A DNA stretch of 64,000 bases, taken from positions 155,785 through 219,784 of the forward strand of contig NZ_JAIXCQ010000007.1 in the NCBI RefSeq assembly GCF_020297055.1. The letters run 5' to 3'. Positions 53,265 to 61,022 of the stretch are shown here, one piece after another. Origin of the DNA: Isoptericola luteus (lineage in GTDB: Bacteria; Actinomycetota; Actinomycetes; Actinomycetales; Cellulomonadaceae). The notes below the pieces were generated by a model that saw only the letters and a list, made by a program, of their open reading frames with translations, made no database searches and was not told the origin of the DNA. The translations under genes and the position numbers were made by a program. The stretch's first letter is position 1; the number at the start of each line of letters is the position of its first letter.

Positions 53265-53648
53265 TCATCCCTCGATGAGCGCGACGACGTTGCGGGCGGG
53301 GTCGCGGAACCAGCCGATGGTCGGTCCCTGGCGCGGGTCCTCGCTGCGCACGACGCCGTCGGCGTCCTGCGGGAAGCCGGGATAGCGCACGAGCTCGACG
53401 CCGCCGGTGAGCAGCGCCTTCGCCGCCTCGGTGACGTCGGCCACGACGAGGTTGAGCACGGTGTGGCCGGCAGGCTGGTGCTCGTCGCCCTTGGCGTACA
53501 GGAAGACGGGCGTGCCGCCGGTGACGTCCAGCTCGAGCCCCATCGGGGTGCGGCGGACGGCGAGCCCGACGACGTCGCGGTAGAACGTCTCGGCGGTGTC
53601 GAGGGCGTCGACGGAAAAGCTGCTGAACGCGCGCTGCACGGTGAGCAC
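53265..53648 (-). CDS. VOC (glyoxalase/bleomycin resistance) superfamily protein
   Basis: A 127-residue single-unit VOC protein: TVQRAFSSFSVDALDTAETF, YRDVVGLAVRRTPMGLELDV, GHTVLNLVVADVTEAAKALL and TIGWFRDPARNVVALIEG. The paired beta-alpha-beta-beta-beta modules bind a metal, but the substrate is not predictable. The GTG start has an AAGGAG site. Convergent with hisS. Confidence 0.85.
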   Translation of the reverse strand: MLTVQRAFSSFSVDALDTAETFYRDVVGLAVRRTPMGLELDVTGGTPVFLYAKGDEHQPAGHTVLNLVVADVTEAAKALLTGGVELVRYPGFPQDADGVVRSEDPRQGPTIGWFRDPARNVVALIEG

Positions 53649-53840
53649 GGGGACTCCTTCGGTCGGTTTCCGGGCCGTCGAGGCCCTGTCGGGTGGACCG
53701 TCTCGGGGTCTGGAACTGAGCGGTGGGGCGTCCCGGCCGTGGGTTTATCCCCCAGGTGACCCCTGATGCGTCCCTGAATCTCCCCTGATTCGCCCGATGA
53801 CCTGCCCGGACGACGCTCTGGAGCCGGTACCTTGTCCTTC

Positions 53841-54479
53841 GTGAACGTCTACGTCGTCCTGTCCCGCAGCCGCACCGTCCTGTCCCGGACGATCCGCCTG
53901 GCGACGCGCGACGAGTACACCCACGCCTCGCTGTCCCTCGACCCCGGCCTGGACCTCATGTTCAGCTTCGGCCGTCGGCGCGCGAGCAACCCGTTCGTCG
54001 GGTGCTTCAAGCGCGAGCGGCTCGACGAGGGCATGTACCGGGACATGCCCGTGCTGCCCGGTGCCGTGCTCGCGATCCCCGTGTCGCCCGCGCAGCACGA
54101 GGCGATCAGCACCCGGGTGGCGGAGTTCGTCCTGGACGGGCACACCTACACCTACAACGCGCCGGGCCTCGTGACGGGGCTGTTCGGGCGCGGCTCGGAG
54201 GACGACACGCGCTTCTTCTGCTCGGAGTTCGTCTACCACGTGCTGCGCGACGCCGGTGTGTGCGACCTCGGCGTCCCGCGCTGGAAGGTGCGCCCGCAGA
54301 CGTTGCTGAGCGTTCCCGGGCGCGTCGTGTTCCGGGGCAACCTCAAGCGGTACGCCGCGGCGCAGCCGTCCGACCCCGCGGCCGCCACGCTGATGTTCGC
54401 GAGGTCCTACGGGCTCCTTCCCGCCGTCCGGGAGGCCGACCGGATGCCGGCCCGAGCGGCCGACCGCGTCCCGGCCTGA
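53841..54479 (+). CDS. Permuted papain-like (YiiX/NlpC-P60-type) protein
   Basis: A 212-residue protein. The catalytic-type His is in DEYTHASLSLDPGLDLMFSF and the Cys in RFFCSEFVYHVLRDAGV, the spacing and order of circularly permuted NlpC/P60-like cysteine hydrolases such as YiiX. Such enzymes act on amide or ester bonds of lipids or peptidoglycan; the target is unknown. No signal peptide is seen. The GTG start is 7 nt after TACCTT (leaderless). It lies 145 bp before the radical SAM gene. Confidence 0.75.
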   Translation: MNVYVVLSRSRTVLSRTIRLATRDEYTHASLSLDPGLDLMFSFGRRRASNPFVGCFKRERLDEGMYRDMPVLPGAVLAIPVSPAQHEAISTRVAEFVLDGHTYTYNAPGLVTGLFGRGSEDDTRFFCSEFVYHVLRDAGVCDLGVPRWKVRPQTLLSVPGRVVFRGNLKRYAAAQPSDPAAATLMFARSYGLLPAVREADRMPARAADRVPA

Positions 54480-54600
54480 TCCCAGCCGCACGCCCGGGGC
54501 TCGACGAGCGACGGGATCGCGCCCTGCGCGATCCCGTGACGAGCGGTCACGCGGTGTGTGCCCGGCGGGATGCCCGACGACGCGCCGGCTACCAAGCCGC

Positions 54601-54616
54601 CCGAACGTGTGTTCGA
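54601..54616. promoter_or_regulatory. LexA (SOS) box of the radical SAM gene
   Basis: CCGAAC-GTGT-GTTCGA contains the actinobacterial LexA core CGAAC-N4-GTTCG without mismatch. A -10-like TACCAA lies at 54590-54595, 5 nt before it, the same layout as at ruvAB, and the ATG is 8 nt after it. Confidence 0.75.
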
Positions 54617-54624
54617 ATAGGTTC

Positions 54625-56145
54625 ATGAGGTGGGACAGCCAGGCGATCCGGTCGGACGACGGCGCGCTGCCCGGGCTGGAGCGTTCCGGCCTGGCGCGGC
54701 TGGGCCTGGTCCGCAGTGTCAAGACCCCTGAGTTCGCTGACGTCACGTTCCACGAGGTGATGTCCAAGAGCGCTCTGAGCAAGGTGCCCGCGGCGTCACG
54801 GATGCCGTTCGGGTGGACCATCAACCCTTACCGCGGCTGCAGCCATGCCTGTCGCTACTGCATCAGCCCGGAGACGCAGGTGCTCATGGCCGACGGCCGT
54901 CGTCAGCCGATCCGCGACGTGCGCGTGGGTGACCTCGTCGTCGGGACCGTCGTCGACGGCAGCCACCGGCGGTACGCGGCGACCCCGGTTCTCGCTTGGT
55001 GGCGCACGGTCAAGCGGGCGCACCGCGTGACCCTTGCGGGCGGGACGACGATCGTCGCGAGCGGCGACCATCGGTTCCTGGCCAGCGGCAGTGGCTGGAA
55101 GCACGTGGCGCGACAGGAGCCCGGCATCCCCCGCCGTCCGTTCCTGACCGTCGACGACCGCCTGACGGGACCCGGCCAGGAGGCCGCCTCCCCGGGGGGA
55201 GCGGTCACGACGTCCGCCGGTCTCGACGTCACGAGCATCGAGGACCTGGGCCTCGAACAGGAGATGGTCGACATCACCACGGGCACCGGCGACTTCGTCG
55301 CGAACGGTGTGGTGTCGCACAACTGCTTCGCCCGGCCCACCCACGAGTACCTCGACCTCGACGCCGGCCAGGACTTCGACTCGCAGGTCGTCGTGAAGAT
55401 CAACGTCGACCAGGTGCTGCGCACCGAGCTCGCGAAGCCGTCGTGGCGGCGCGAGCCGGTGGCGCTCGGCACCAACACCGACCCGTACCAGCGGGCGGAG
55501 GGTCGCTACCGGTTGATGCCGGGCATCATCGAGGCGCTCGCGGACTCGGGCACGCCGTTCTCCATCCTGACCAAGGGCACGCTGCTCCGCCGGGACCTGC
55601 CGCTGATCGCCCGGGCGTCCCAGGGGGTGGAGGTGGGCATCGGGGTCTCGCTCGCGTTCGCCGACGAGGAGCTGCAGCAATCGGTCGAGCCGGGGACCCC
55701 GACGCCCCGGGCCCGGCTCGAGCTGGTCCGTGCGGTCCGCGCCGCCGGCCTGCCGTGTGGCGTCATGGTGGCACCGGTGCTGCCCTGGCTGACCGACTCC
55801 CGCGACCACCTGCGCCGGCTCCTCGACGACATCGCCGAGGCGGGCGCCACGGGCGTCACGGTGGTGCCGCTGCACCTCAAGCCCGGCACCCGGGAGTGGT
55901 ACCTGCAGTGGCTCGAGCGGGAGCACCCTCACGCGGTCGCGGGGTACGAGCGGGTGTTCGCCCGGGGCACGTACGCGCTCGAGGCCTACCGGCAGTGGCT
56001 CTGGGACCGCGTCGGACCGCTCCTCGCGGAGCGGGGGTTCGGCGGCTCCGGGCACCGTGCCCGTTCCGGCGCGACGGGGCGCTTCCCGGACGAGCTGCGA
56101 CCGCGCGACGCGGCCGACCGGCAGGCCGAGCATCTGTTGTTCTAG
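54625..56145 (+). CDS. Rv2578c-family radical SAM protein interrupted by an intein
   Basis: A 506-residue precursor. After removal of a 155-residue intein the host protein is about 351 residues and matches the Rv2578c family: LPGLERSGLARLGLVRSVKT, FHEVMSKSALSKVPAASRMP, FARPTHEYLDLDAGQDFDSQ, ALGTNTDPYQRAEGRYRLMP and SILTKGTLLRRDLPLIARAS. The [4Fe-4S] motif Cx3Cx2C is Cys72 and Cys76, with the third Cys supplied by Cys234 right after the intein, so the cluster can form only after splicing. The family is related to spore photoproduct lyase-like proteins by annotation; its reaction is unknown. ATG 54625 gives the family N terminus MRWDSQ. A LexA box lies just upstream. Confidence 0.93.
   Translation: MRWDSQAIRSDDGALPGLERSGLARLGLVRSVKTPEFADVTFHEVMSKSALSKVPAASRMPFGWTINPYRGCSHACRYCISPETQVLMADGRRQPIRDVRVGDLVVGTVVDGSHRRYAATPVLAWWRTVKRAHRVTLAGGTTIVASGDHRFLASGSGWKHVARQEPGIPRRPFLTVDDRLTGPGQEAASPGGAVTTSAGLDVTSIEDLGLEQEMVDITTGTGDFVANGVVSHNCFARPTHEYLDLDAGQDFDSQVVVKINVDQVLRTELAKPSWRREPVALGTNTDPYQRAEGRYRLMPGIIEALADSGTPFSILTKGTLLRRDLPLIARASQGVEVGIGVSLAFADEELQQSVEPGTPTPRARLELVRAVRAAGLPCGVMVAPVLPWLTDSRDHLRRLLDDIAEAGATGVTVVPLHLKPGTREWYLQWLEREHPHAVAGYERVFARGTYALEAYRQWLWDRVGPLLAERGFGGSGHRARSGATGRFPDELRPRDAADRQAEHLLF
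54859..55323 (+). other. Mini-intein within the radical SAM gene
   Basis: The segment encodes 155 residues from Cys79 (CISPETQVLMADGRRQPIRD, block A) through a block B-like IVASGDHRFLASGSGWKHV to the C-terminal VDITTGTGDFVANGVVSHN, followed by Cys+1 of the host. All nucleophiles for canonical class 1 protein splicing (N-terminal Cys, block B His, terminal His-Asn, Cys+1) are present. There is no LAGLIDADG or other homing endonuclease, so the element can splice but not home by itself. GC content and codon use look like the host. Confidence 0.92.
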
Positions 56146-56146
56146 G

Positions 56147-56244
56147 CCGGCCGCGCCGTGCCCGGCCGCGCCGTGCCCGGCCGCGCCGTGCCCGGCCGCG
56201 CCGTGCCCGGCCGCGCCGTGCCCGGCCGGGCCGGGCCGGGCCGG
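56147..56244. repeat. 15-bp GC-rich tandem repeat between convergent genes
   Basis: Five perfect copies of CCGGCCGCGCCGTGC (56147-56221) start one base after the radical SAM stop codon and are followed by degenerate GGGCC units up to 56244, which abut the stop of the next minus-strand gene. The sequence holds many short palindromes (CCGG, GGCC, GCGC), so it may also act as a transcription barrier. Confidence 0.9.
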
Positions 56245-56571
56245 TCATCCGACCGGTGCGACCCGCAGGATCTCGGTCCGCGCGATGGCGCGGTCCCGCA
56301 CGTCGAGCCGGGCGACGCGCTCGGGGTCGGCCATGTAGGCGGCGAGCGCGTCGTCGTCGGGCAGCTCGATGATCTGCACCTCGCAGGGCTCCCAGGCGTG
56401 CTCGGCGGCCCGTTCGCGGGAGGTCGCCGCCTCGCCGGCGACGTTGCGCACCCGCGAGACGACGCGCCCGCCGTGCCGCGGCACGAGCGCCAGCACCTCG
56501 TTCTCGTAGGACGTCAGCAGGTCGGCCTGGCCGGGGTGGGACCACAGCAGGACGGTCAGGGTGAGGGGCAC
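56245..56571 (-). CDS. DUF1330-like small protein
   Basis: A 108-residue protein (LTVLLWSHPGQADLLTSYEN, EVQIIELPDDDALAAYMADP, ERVARLDVRDRAIARTEILR) with the compact alpha/beta pattern of dimeric ferredoxin-like barrels (DUF1330 type). GTG start with a GGAG site. No function can be assigned. Its stop lies beside the 15-bp repeat tract. Confidence 0.65.
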   Translation of the reverse strand: MPLTLTVLLWSHPGQADLLTSYENEVLALVPRHGGRVVSRVRNVAGEAATSRERAAEHAWEPCEVQIIELPDDDALAAYMADPERVARLDVRDRAIARTEILRVAPVG

Positions 56572-56611
56572 GCGGAGCTCCGATCGGTGAGGTGGCGGGC
56601 GCCGTACGGCG

Positions 56612-56971
56612 TCAGCGGACGAACGAGAACCACAGGACGAAGATGCACAGCAGGAACATGCCGGTCGCGTTGACGAAGAAGTTGCGCCCGAAGTCCCGTG
56701 CCCGCACGTGGAAGCCCAGCGCCAGGGCGAAGTAGACGACGAGGGCCACCGACGTGACGGTGCCGAGCAGCGGCACCCAGATGCCGACGACGAGCCCGAG
56801 CGCGGCCGCGGCCTTCAGCCACGGCGTCACCCACCACCAGCGTTCGGGGAAGTGCACGTCGCGGAAGCAGTCGGCGATGAAGCGCACCGGTCCGATGCAC
56901 AGCACCGCGTCGACGGCCGAGACCAGGGCGAGCAGGAGCACGGGCCACACGGGGTCGGGCAGGAGCCGCAT
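56612..56971 (-). CDS. DoxX-like membrane protein
   Basis: A 119-residue protein of four helices (VWPVLLLALVSAVDAVLCIG, WLKAAAALGLVVGIWVPLLG, SVALVVYFALALGFHVRARD, ATGMFLLCIFVLWFSF). The size and the PxWLKxxAALGL pattern fit the DoxX-like subgroup. It lies directly after the ECF transporter genes on the same strand, so it may be transcribed with them; its role is unknown. Confidence 0.75.
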   Translation of the reverse strand: MRLLPDPVWPVLLLALVSAVDAVLCIGPVRFIADCFRDVHFPERWWWVTPWLKAAAALGLVVGIWVPLLGTVTSVALVVYFALALGFHVRARDFGRNFFVNATGMFLLCIFVLWFSFVR

Positions 56972-56984
56972 GTCGAGAGCCTAC

Positions 56985-57791
56985 TCACGCGGTCAGCGCC
57001 GCGGGGCCCGAGAGCCATCCGCCCCACCACCCGGCGAGCAGGACCCCGGCGACGACGCCGAGCACGGCGGCTGCCGCCACGACGTCGCCGGCCCGCAGCG
57101 GCACCTTGTGCGCGGTGGTGCGCGGGCCCGACCCGAGTCCCCGGCTCTCCAGCGCGATGGCGGTGCGCTCGGCGCGGCGGACCGCCGCCACCAGCAGGGC
57201 GAAGACGGCGGTGCCGAGCGCTCGGGGCGAGCGCGGCAGCGGCGCACCGGCGGCCCGGCGGGGGTCTCGGACCGCCTGGGCGCTGCGGATCGCCTCCCAC
57301 TCGGCCGGCAGCAGCTCGAGCACCCGGTGGGCGGCAAGCACGGCGTAGGACGTCGTGGCCGGGACGCGCGCGTGCTGGTGGAGGCTCACCATGAGCCGCG
57401 CCGGGTCGGTCGTGACCACGAGCAGCACGGAGACCGTGCCCAGGTACAGGGTGCGGGCCGCGAACGACGTCGCGACCGCCAGCGCGCCGCTGGTGACCTC
57501 GACGGGACCGACGACGGCGAGCACGTCGCCGTCGTGCCGCAGCAGGAGGTTCGAGGAGAACACCGATCCGGCGAACGCCACGAGCGCGAGCTGGGCACGC
57601 AGGAGCGTCCCCGCCGGGACGCGGCCGAGCAGCAGCGCAGCGCCCGTGGCGAGCAGCCACAGGACGACGGGCGTCACCGGGTCGGTGACGAGCAGCACGG
57701 CGCCGCTCGCGACCAGGAGCGTGCCGAGCTTGACGGTCGGGTTCCAGGCCACGGCGGGCGACGCTCCTGGCCCACCGGGACCGGGGCTCAC
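56985..57791 (-). CDS. ECF transporter transmembrane component (EcfT)
   Basis: A 268-residue membrane protein with about five helices and the EcfT hallmarks: WNPTVKLGTLLVASGAVLL near the N terminus, SYAVLAAHRVLELLPAEWEA with RSAQAVRD, and a coupling-helix motif ALESRGLGSGPRTT (the xRG element that contacts the ATPases). GTG start. It is the last essential gene of the TPP-riboswitch transporter operon and lies 7 bp after the ATPase gene. Confidence 0.88.
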   Translation of the reverse strand: MSPGPGGPGASPAVAWNPTVKLGTLLVASGAVLLVTDPVTPVVLWLLATGAALLLGRVPAGTLLRAQLALVAFAGSVFSSNLLLRHDGDVLAVVGPVEVTSGALAVATSFAARTLYLGTVSVLLVVTTDPARLMVSLHQHARVPATTSYAVLAAHRVLELLPAEWEAIRSAQAVRDPRRAAGAPLPRSPRALGTAVFALLVAAVRRAERTAIALESRGLGSGPRTTAHKVPLRAGDVVAAAAVLGVVAGVLLAGWWGGWLSGPAALTA

Positions 57792-57798
57792 CGGGCGC

Positions 57799-59481
57799 TC
57801 ACCGGGCGCTCACGGCGGCGTCGAGCGCGCCCAGCAGCGACCGCAGCGGCGGCCGCGGCCCTGGCCGGCCGCACCACCAGTCGAGCAGGTCGGTCCGGGC
57901 GAGTCCGGCGGCGTCCAGGGTCTCCGTGTCGCCGAGGACGGCCTCGAGGCGGCCGTGCGCGACCGGACGGCCGTCGCGCAGCACCAGCAGGCGGTCGGCG
58001 CACCGTGCCAGGAGCTCCAGGTCGTGGCTCACGACGACGACGCCGGCGCCGTCCTCGGACACCTGGCGGAGCACCCCGGCCGTGTCCAGGGCACCGGCGC
58101 GGTCGAGCCCGAACGTCGGCTCGTCGACGAGGAGGAGGTCGACGTCGGTGACGACGGCGCACGCCAGCGAGAGCCGGCGCTGCTGGCCCCCGGACAGGCG
58201 GTACGGCGACCGGTCGGCCAGGTCGTGGAGCCCGAAGCGGTGCAGAGCGGCCGTCACCCGGCGGTCCACCTCGTCGTCGGGCAGGCCCGCGCGGCGGGGA
58301 CCGTAGGCGATCTCCGCGGCGACGGTCCGGCACAGGAGCTGCTGCTCAGGGTGCTGCACGACCAGAGCGGTACGGCCCGTGCGCCGCGTGCCGCGGGTGC
58401 GGTCCAGCCCCGCGAGGCCCCGCAGCAGGGTGGACTTGCCGCACCCGTTGACCCCGACCACGCCGACGACCTCGCCGCGCCCGACCCGCAGGTCGACGTC
58501 GTGCACGACGTCGACCTGTCGGGCGCGCGACCAGCGCCCGTGGGGTCGTCGCGTGCGTGACACGCTCATGCGGCGGGCGTCGAGGACGGGGTCGCCCCCT
58601 CGGGGTCCGGCGGCCACGAGGGCTGCGCCGTCGGGGGATGGCGGGGGCGACGGGGCACGTCTCGCGGTGAGCTCCACCAACCAGGCGTCGGTGCCCGGGT
58701 CGCCGAGCCGGCCGGGTGCCCCGGCGGCGTCGAGCAGCACGTCCGTCGGGACCCAGCATCCTGCGGCCAGCAGCCGGTGCCCGTGCGTCGCGAGCACCTC
58801 GGCCGTAGGCCCGCACGCGACGATCCTGCCGCCGTCGAGCACGAGCGTGCGCGCGGGCAGCGGGCGGAGGTCGTCGACGCGGTGCTCGACGACGACCGCC
58901 GTCGTCCCCTGCGTGGCGAGCCGCCCCACCAGGGCGCCGACGTCGCGCGCCGCGCGGGGGTCGAGGAGCGCCGTCGGCTCGTCCAGGAGCAGCACCCGGG
59001 GACGGCCCGCGAGCGCCGCAGCGAGCGCGACCCGCTGGAGCTGCCCGCCCGAGAGCTCGCCGGTGGCGCGTCCGGCGAGGTCGCCCGCGCCGGCCGCGGT
59101 GAGCGCAGCCTCCACGGCGGCGGGCATGGCCGCGGGCGGCACCGCCCGGTTCTCCAGGACGTGCTCGATCTCGCCGACGACGGTGTCGAGGCACGTCTGG
59201 GCCGCGGGATCCTGCAGCACCAGGCCCGCGACGGCGGCGACCGCACGCTGCCCGCCCGCGACGGCGTCGACCGCGCCGACGAGCGCGCGCCCGGACACCT
59301 CGGCGTCGACCGTGTGCCCGACGATGCCGGCGAGCGCTGCGAGCAGGGTGGACTTGCCGGACCCGGACAGCCCGACGACCAGGAGGGCGTCGCCGTCGGG
59401 GAGCCGCACCGTGACGTCGTCGAGCGCGGCCACGCCAGCGCGGGGGTAGGTCACGGTGAGCCGCTCGGCGGTCGCGCTCAT
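57799..59481 (-). CDS. ECF transporter dual ATPase (EcfA-EcfA' fusion)
   Basis: A 560-residue protein with two ABC ATPase domains. First domain: Walker A VVGLSGSGKSTLLAALAGI, signature ELSGGQLQRVALAAALAG, Walker B VLLLDEPTALLDPRAARD. Second domain: VVGVNGCGKSTLLRGLAG, RLSGGQQRRLSLACAVV, LLLVDEPTFGLDRAG. The domains are joined by an about 60-residue Pro/Ala-rich linker. Such fusions energise YkoE-type thiamine precursor uptake. The ATG overlaps the stop of the S-component gene. Confidence 0.93.
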   Translation of the reverse strand: MSATAERLTVTYPRAGVAALDDVTVRLPDGDALLVVGLSGSGKSTLLAALAGIVGHTVDAEVSGRALVGAVDAVAGGQRAVAAVAGLVLQDPAAQTCLDTVVGEIEHVLENRAVPPAAMPAAVEAALTAAGAGDLAGRATGELSGGQLQRVALAAALAGRPRVLLLDEPTALLDPRAARDVGALVGRLATQGTTAVVVEHRVDDLRPLPARTLVLDGGRIVACGPTAEVLATHGHRLLAAGCWVPTDVLLDAAGAPGRLGDPGTDAWLVELTARRAPSPPPSPDGAALVAAGPRGGDPVLDARRMSVSRTRRPHGRWSRARQVDVVHDVDLRVGRGEVVGVVGVNGCGKSTLLRGLAGLDRTRGTRRTGRTALVVQHPEQQLLCRTVAAEIAYGPRRAGLPDDEVDRRVTAALHRFGLHDLADRSPYRLSGGQQRRLSLACAVVTDVDLLLVDEPTFGLDRAGALDTAGVLRQVSEDGAGVVVVSHDLELLARCADRLLVLRDGRPVAHGRLEAVLGDTETLDAAGLARTDLLDWWCGRPGPRPPLRSLLGALDAAVSAR

Positions 59482-60170
59482 CGAGCGCGGCCGACGGGAT
59501 AGTTGTCGAGCACGCCCGTGCGCAGGAGGGCGAGTCCCAGGGCACGGGCCGCGAGGCCCGACAGCAGCACGCAGGAGACCACGAGCACCGCGAACCGCAG
59601 CAGATAGAGGTCCTGTCCCAGGTAGCCGTTCGCGAAGGTCTGGTAGGCGTAGGTGACGGCGGCGGCCGTCACCCCGGACAGCGCGAACGTGCCCCAGCCC
59701 CACCGGCGGTAGCGGGTCAGGGCGAACGCGAGCTCGGCCCCCGCGCCCTGCACCAGCCCCGAGACGAGCACCATCGGCCCGAACGGCGAGCCGAACACGA
59801 CGAGCTCCACCCCGGCGGCCAGCACCTCGGCGAGCAGGCCCGCCCCCGGACGGCGCAGGATGAACAGCGCCAGCGGGGCGACGACGATCCACGCGCCGCC
59901 CAGGACGGCGTCCGCGAAGCCGCCGAACGGGCCCAGCGCCAGCAGGAGGGGGCCGTAGACCTGGTCGGCGACCCAGAACACGAAGCCGAACACCACCGCG
60001 AGCACCGCCAGCAGGACCGTGTCGTGCAGGCCGGGCCGCGGGCGCCGCGCCCGGAGGGCGGGTACCGGCCGATCGCCCGGGGTGCCGTGGTCGCGCCGGG
60101 CGTCAGGGGTCTCAGCGGGTTCGGGCGTCTCAGGGGTCTCAGGCGTGCGGTCGACGTCGGTGGGGTGCAT
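59478..60170 (-). CDS. YkoE-type ECF substrate-binding component (thiamine/HMP)
   Basis: A 230-residue membrane protein. A polar N terminus with Thr/Pro/Glu repeats precedes about six helices (TVLLAVLAVVFGFVFWVADQ, GGAWIVVAPLALFILRRPGA, GPMVLVSGLVQGAGAELAFA, FALSGVTAAAVTYAYQTFAN, LYLLRFAVLVVSCVLLSGLA). The pattern fits YkoE, the specificity subunit for thiamine or its pyrimidine precursor. A TPP riboswitch in its leader supports this. GAGGAG precedes the ATG. Confidence 0.9.
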   Translation of the reverse strand: MHPTDVDRTPETPETPEPAETPDARRDHGTPGDRPVPALRARRPRPGLHDTVLLAVLAVVFGFVFWVADQVYGPLLLALGPFGGFADAVLGGAWIVVAPLALFILRRPGAGLLAEVLAAGVELVVFGSPFGPMVLVSGLVQGAGAELAFALTRYRRWGWGTFALSGVTAAAVTYAYQTFANGYLGQDLYLLRFAVLVVSCVLLSGLAARALGLALLRTGVLDNYPVGRAR

Positions 60171-60283
60171 CCGGGCTCCTCGTCCTCGGGCCCCACGGTG
60201 GACACGCACGACGACCCCGTACCGCCCCGCCGCCCGCCGCGCGGAAACGAGCGCGGTGGCGCGCGGGACGGCGAGAACCGCCC

Positions 60284-60388
60284 TGCTCCCTTCGCTGGTA
60301 CGAACCAGATCAGGTTCCACGGGTCTGCGGGTAGACGAAGGTCGTCCGGCCGCACTCTCAGCGCTCTGGCGCTCCCCGGGGGCTTGTG
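60284..60388 (-). ncRNA. TPP riboswitch (THI element)
   Basis: Read on the minus strand the leader contains the conserved aptamer parts in order: CGGGGAGCGCCAGAGCGCTG with AGAGTGCGGCC (the GCUGAGA box), a variable stem, then GAACCTGATCTGGTTCGTAC and CAGCGAAGGGAGC (the CCUGAUCUGG and AGCGnAGGGA boxes). It lies about 115 nt before the YkoE-type gene and should turn expression off when thiamine pyrophosphate is plentiful. Confidence 0.95.
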
Positions 60389-60394
60389 CCACCG

Positions 60395-60400
60395 ACCCTA
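60395..60400 (-). promoter_or_regulatory. -10 element of the riboswitch operon
   Basis: TAGGGT on the minus strand places the transcript start a few bases before the aptamer. The remaining about 100 bp up to the flavin-protein gene at 60503 show no feature. Confidence 0.6.
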
Positions 60401-60502
60401 GGCGTCGTGACCTGCGCAGACAACCCCTGCGTCGTACCTGCGCCAGACCTGCGCCGGGCCTGTGCCGGGCCTCGCTCGGACCTGGCGCGGCCGTCGAGGG
60501 TC

Positions 60503-60973
60503 TCAGCCCTGGGCGAGCCGCGGCGGGAAGCCGCCGGTGGCGACGGGGCCCCAGCGGTCGATCGTGATCCGCACGATGCTCTTGCCCTGACGCACCATCG
60601 CCTCGCGGTACTCGTCCCAGTCCGGGTGCTCCTTGCCGGCCGCGGCGCGGTAGTACTCGACCAGCGGCTCGACGGACCCCGGCACGTCGATCACCTCGGC
60701 GGCGCCGTCGACCTGCACCCACGCGTCGTCGAAGTCGTCCCCGAGGGCGAGGAACGACGCCCGCGGCCGTCGGCGCAGGTTCACGGCCTTGGCCCGGTCC
60801 GGGTACGTGGACACCACGACGCGGCCCTCGGCGTCGACCCCATAGGTCACGGGGCTGAGCTGTGGGGTGCCGTCTCCCCGCGTCGTGACGAGGACGCCGT
60901 GGCGTCTCGAGCGCAGGAACTCGACGAGCTCGTCGCGCTCGACGGTCGTGGTGGTGGCGATCCGGGGAGCCAT
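60503..60973 (-). CDS. PPOX-class F420-dependent oxidoreductase
   Basis: A 156-residue flavin-reductase-like split-barrel protein: VEFLRSRRHGVLVTTRGDGT, PQLSPVTYGVDAEGRVVVST, YPDRAKAVNLRRRPRASFLA, WVQVDGAAEVIDVPGSVEPL and VRITIDRWGPVATGGFPPR. This matches the actinobacterial TIGR03618-type group, whose members use F420 or FMN. ATG complement 60971-60973 has an AGGAG site. The substrate is unknown. Confidence 0.88.
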   Translation of the reverse strand: MAPRIATTTTVERDELVEFLRSRRHGVLVTTRGDGTPQLSPVTYGVDAEGRVVVSTYPDRAKAVNLRRRPRASFLALGDDFDDAWVQVDGAAEVIDVPGSVEPLVEYYRAAAGKEHPDWDEYREAMVRQGKSIVRITIDRWGPVATGGFPPRLAQG

Positions 60974-61022
60974 CGGGGTCTCCTGAGGTCGAAGGGCGGG
61001 GGACCGTCCCACCCTGGCACGG

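Noticed and set aside
54618..54623. TAGGTT one base before the radical SAM ATG as a -10 element
   Set aside because: Initiation would fall after the ATG and no in-frame start follows at the right distance. TACCAA before the LexA box fits better.
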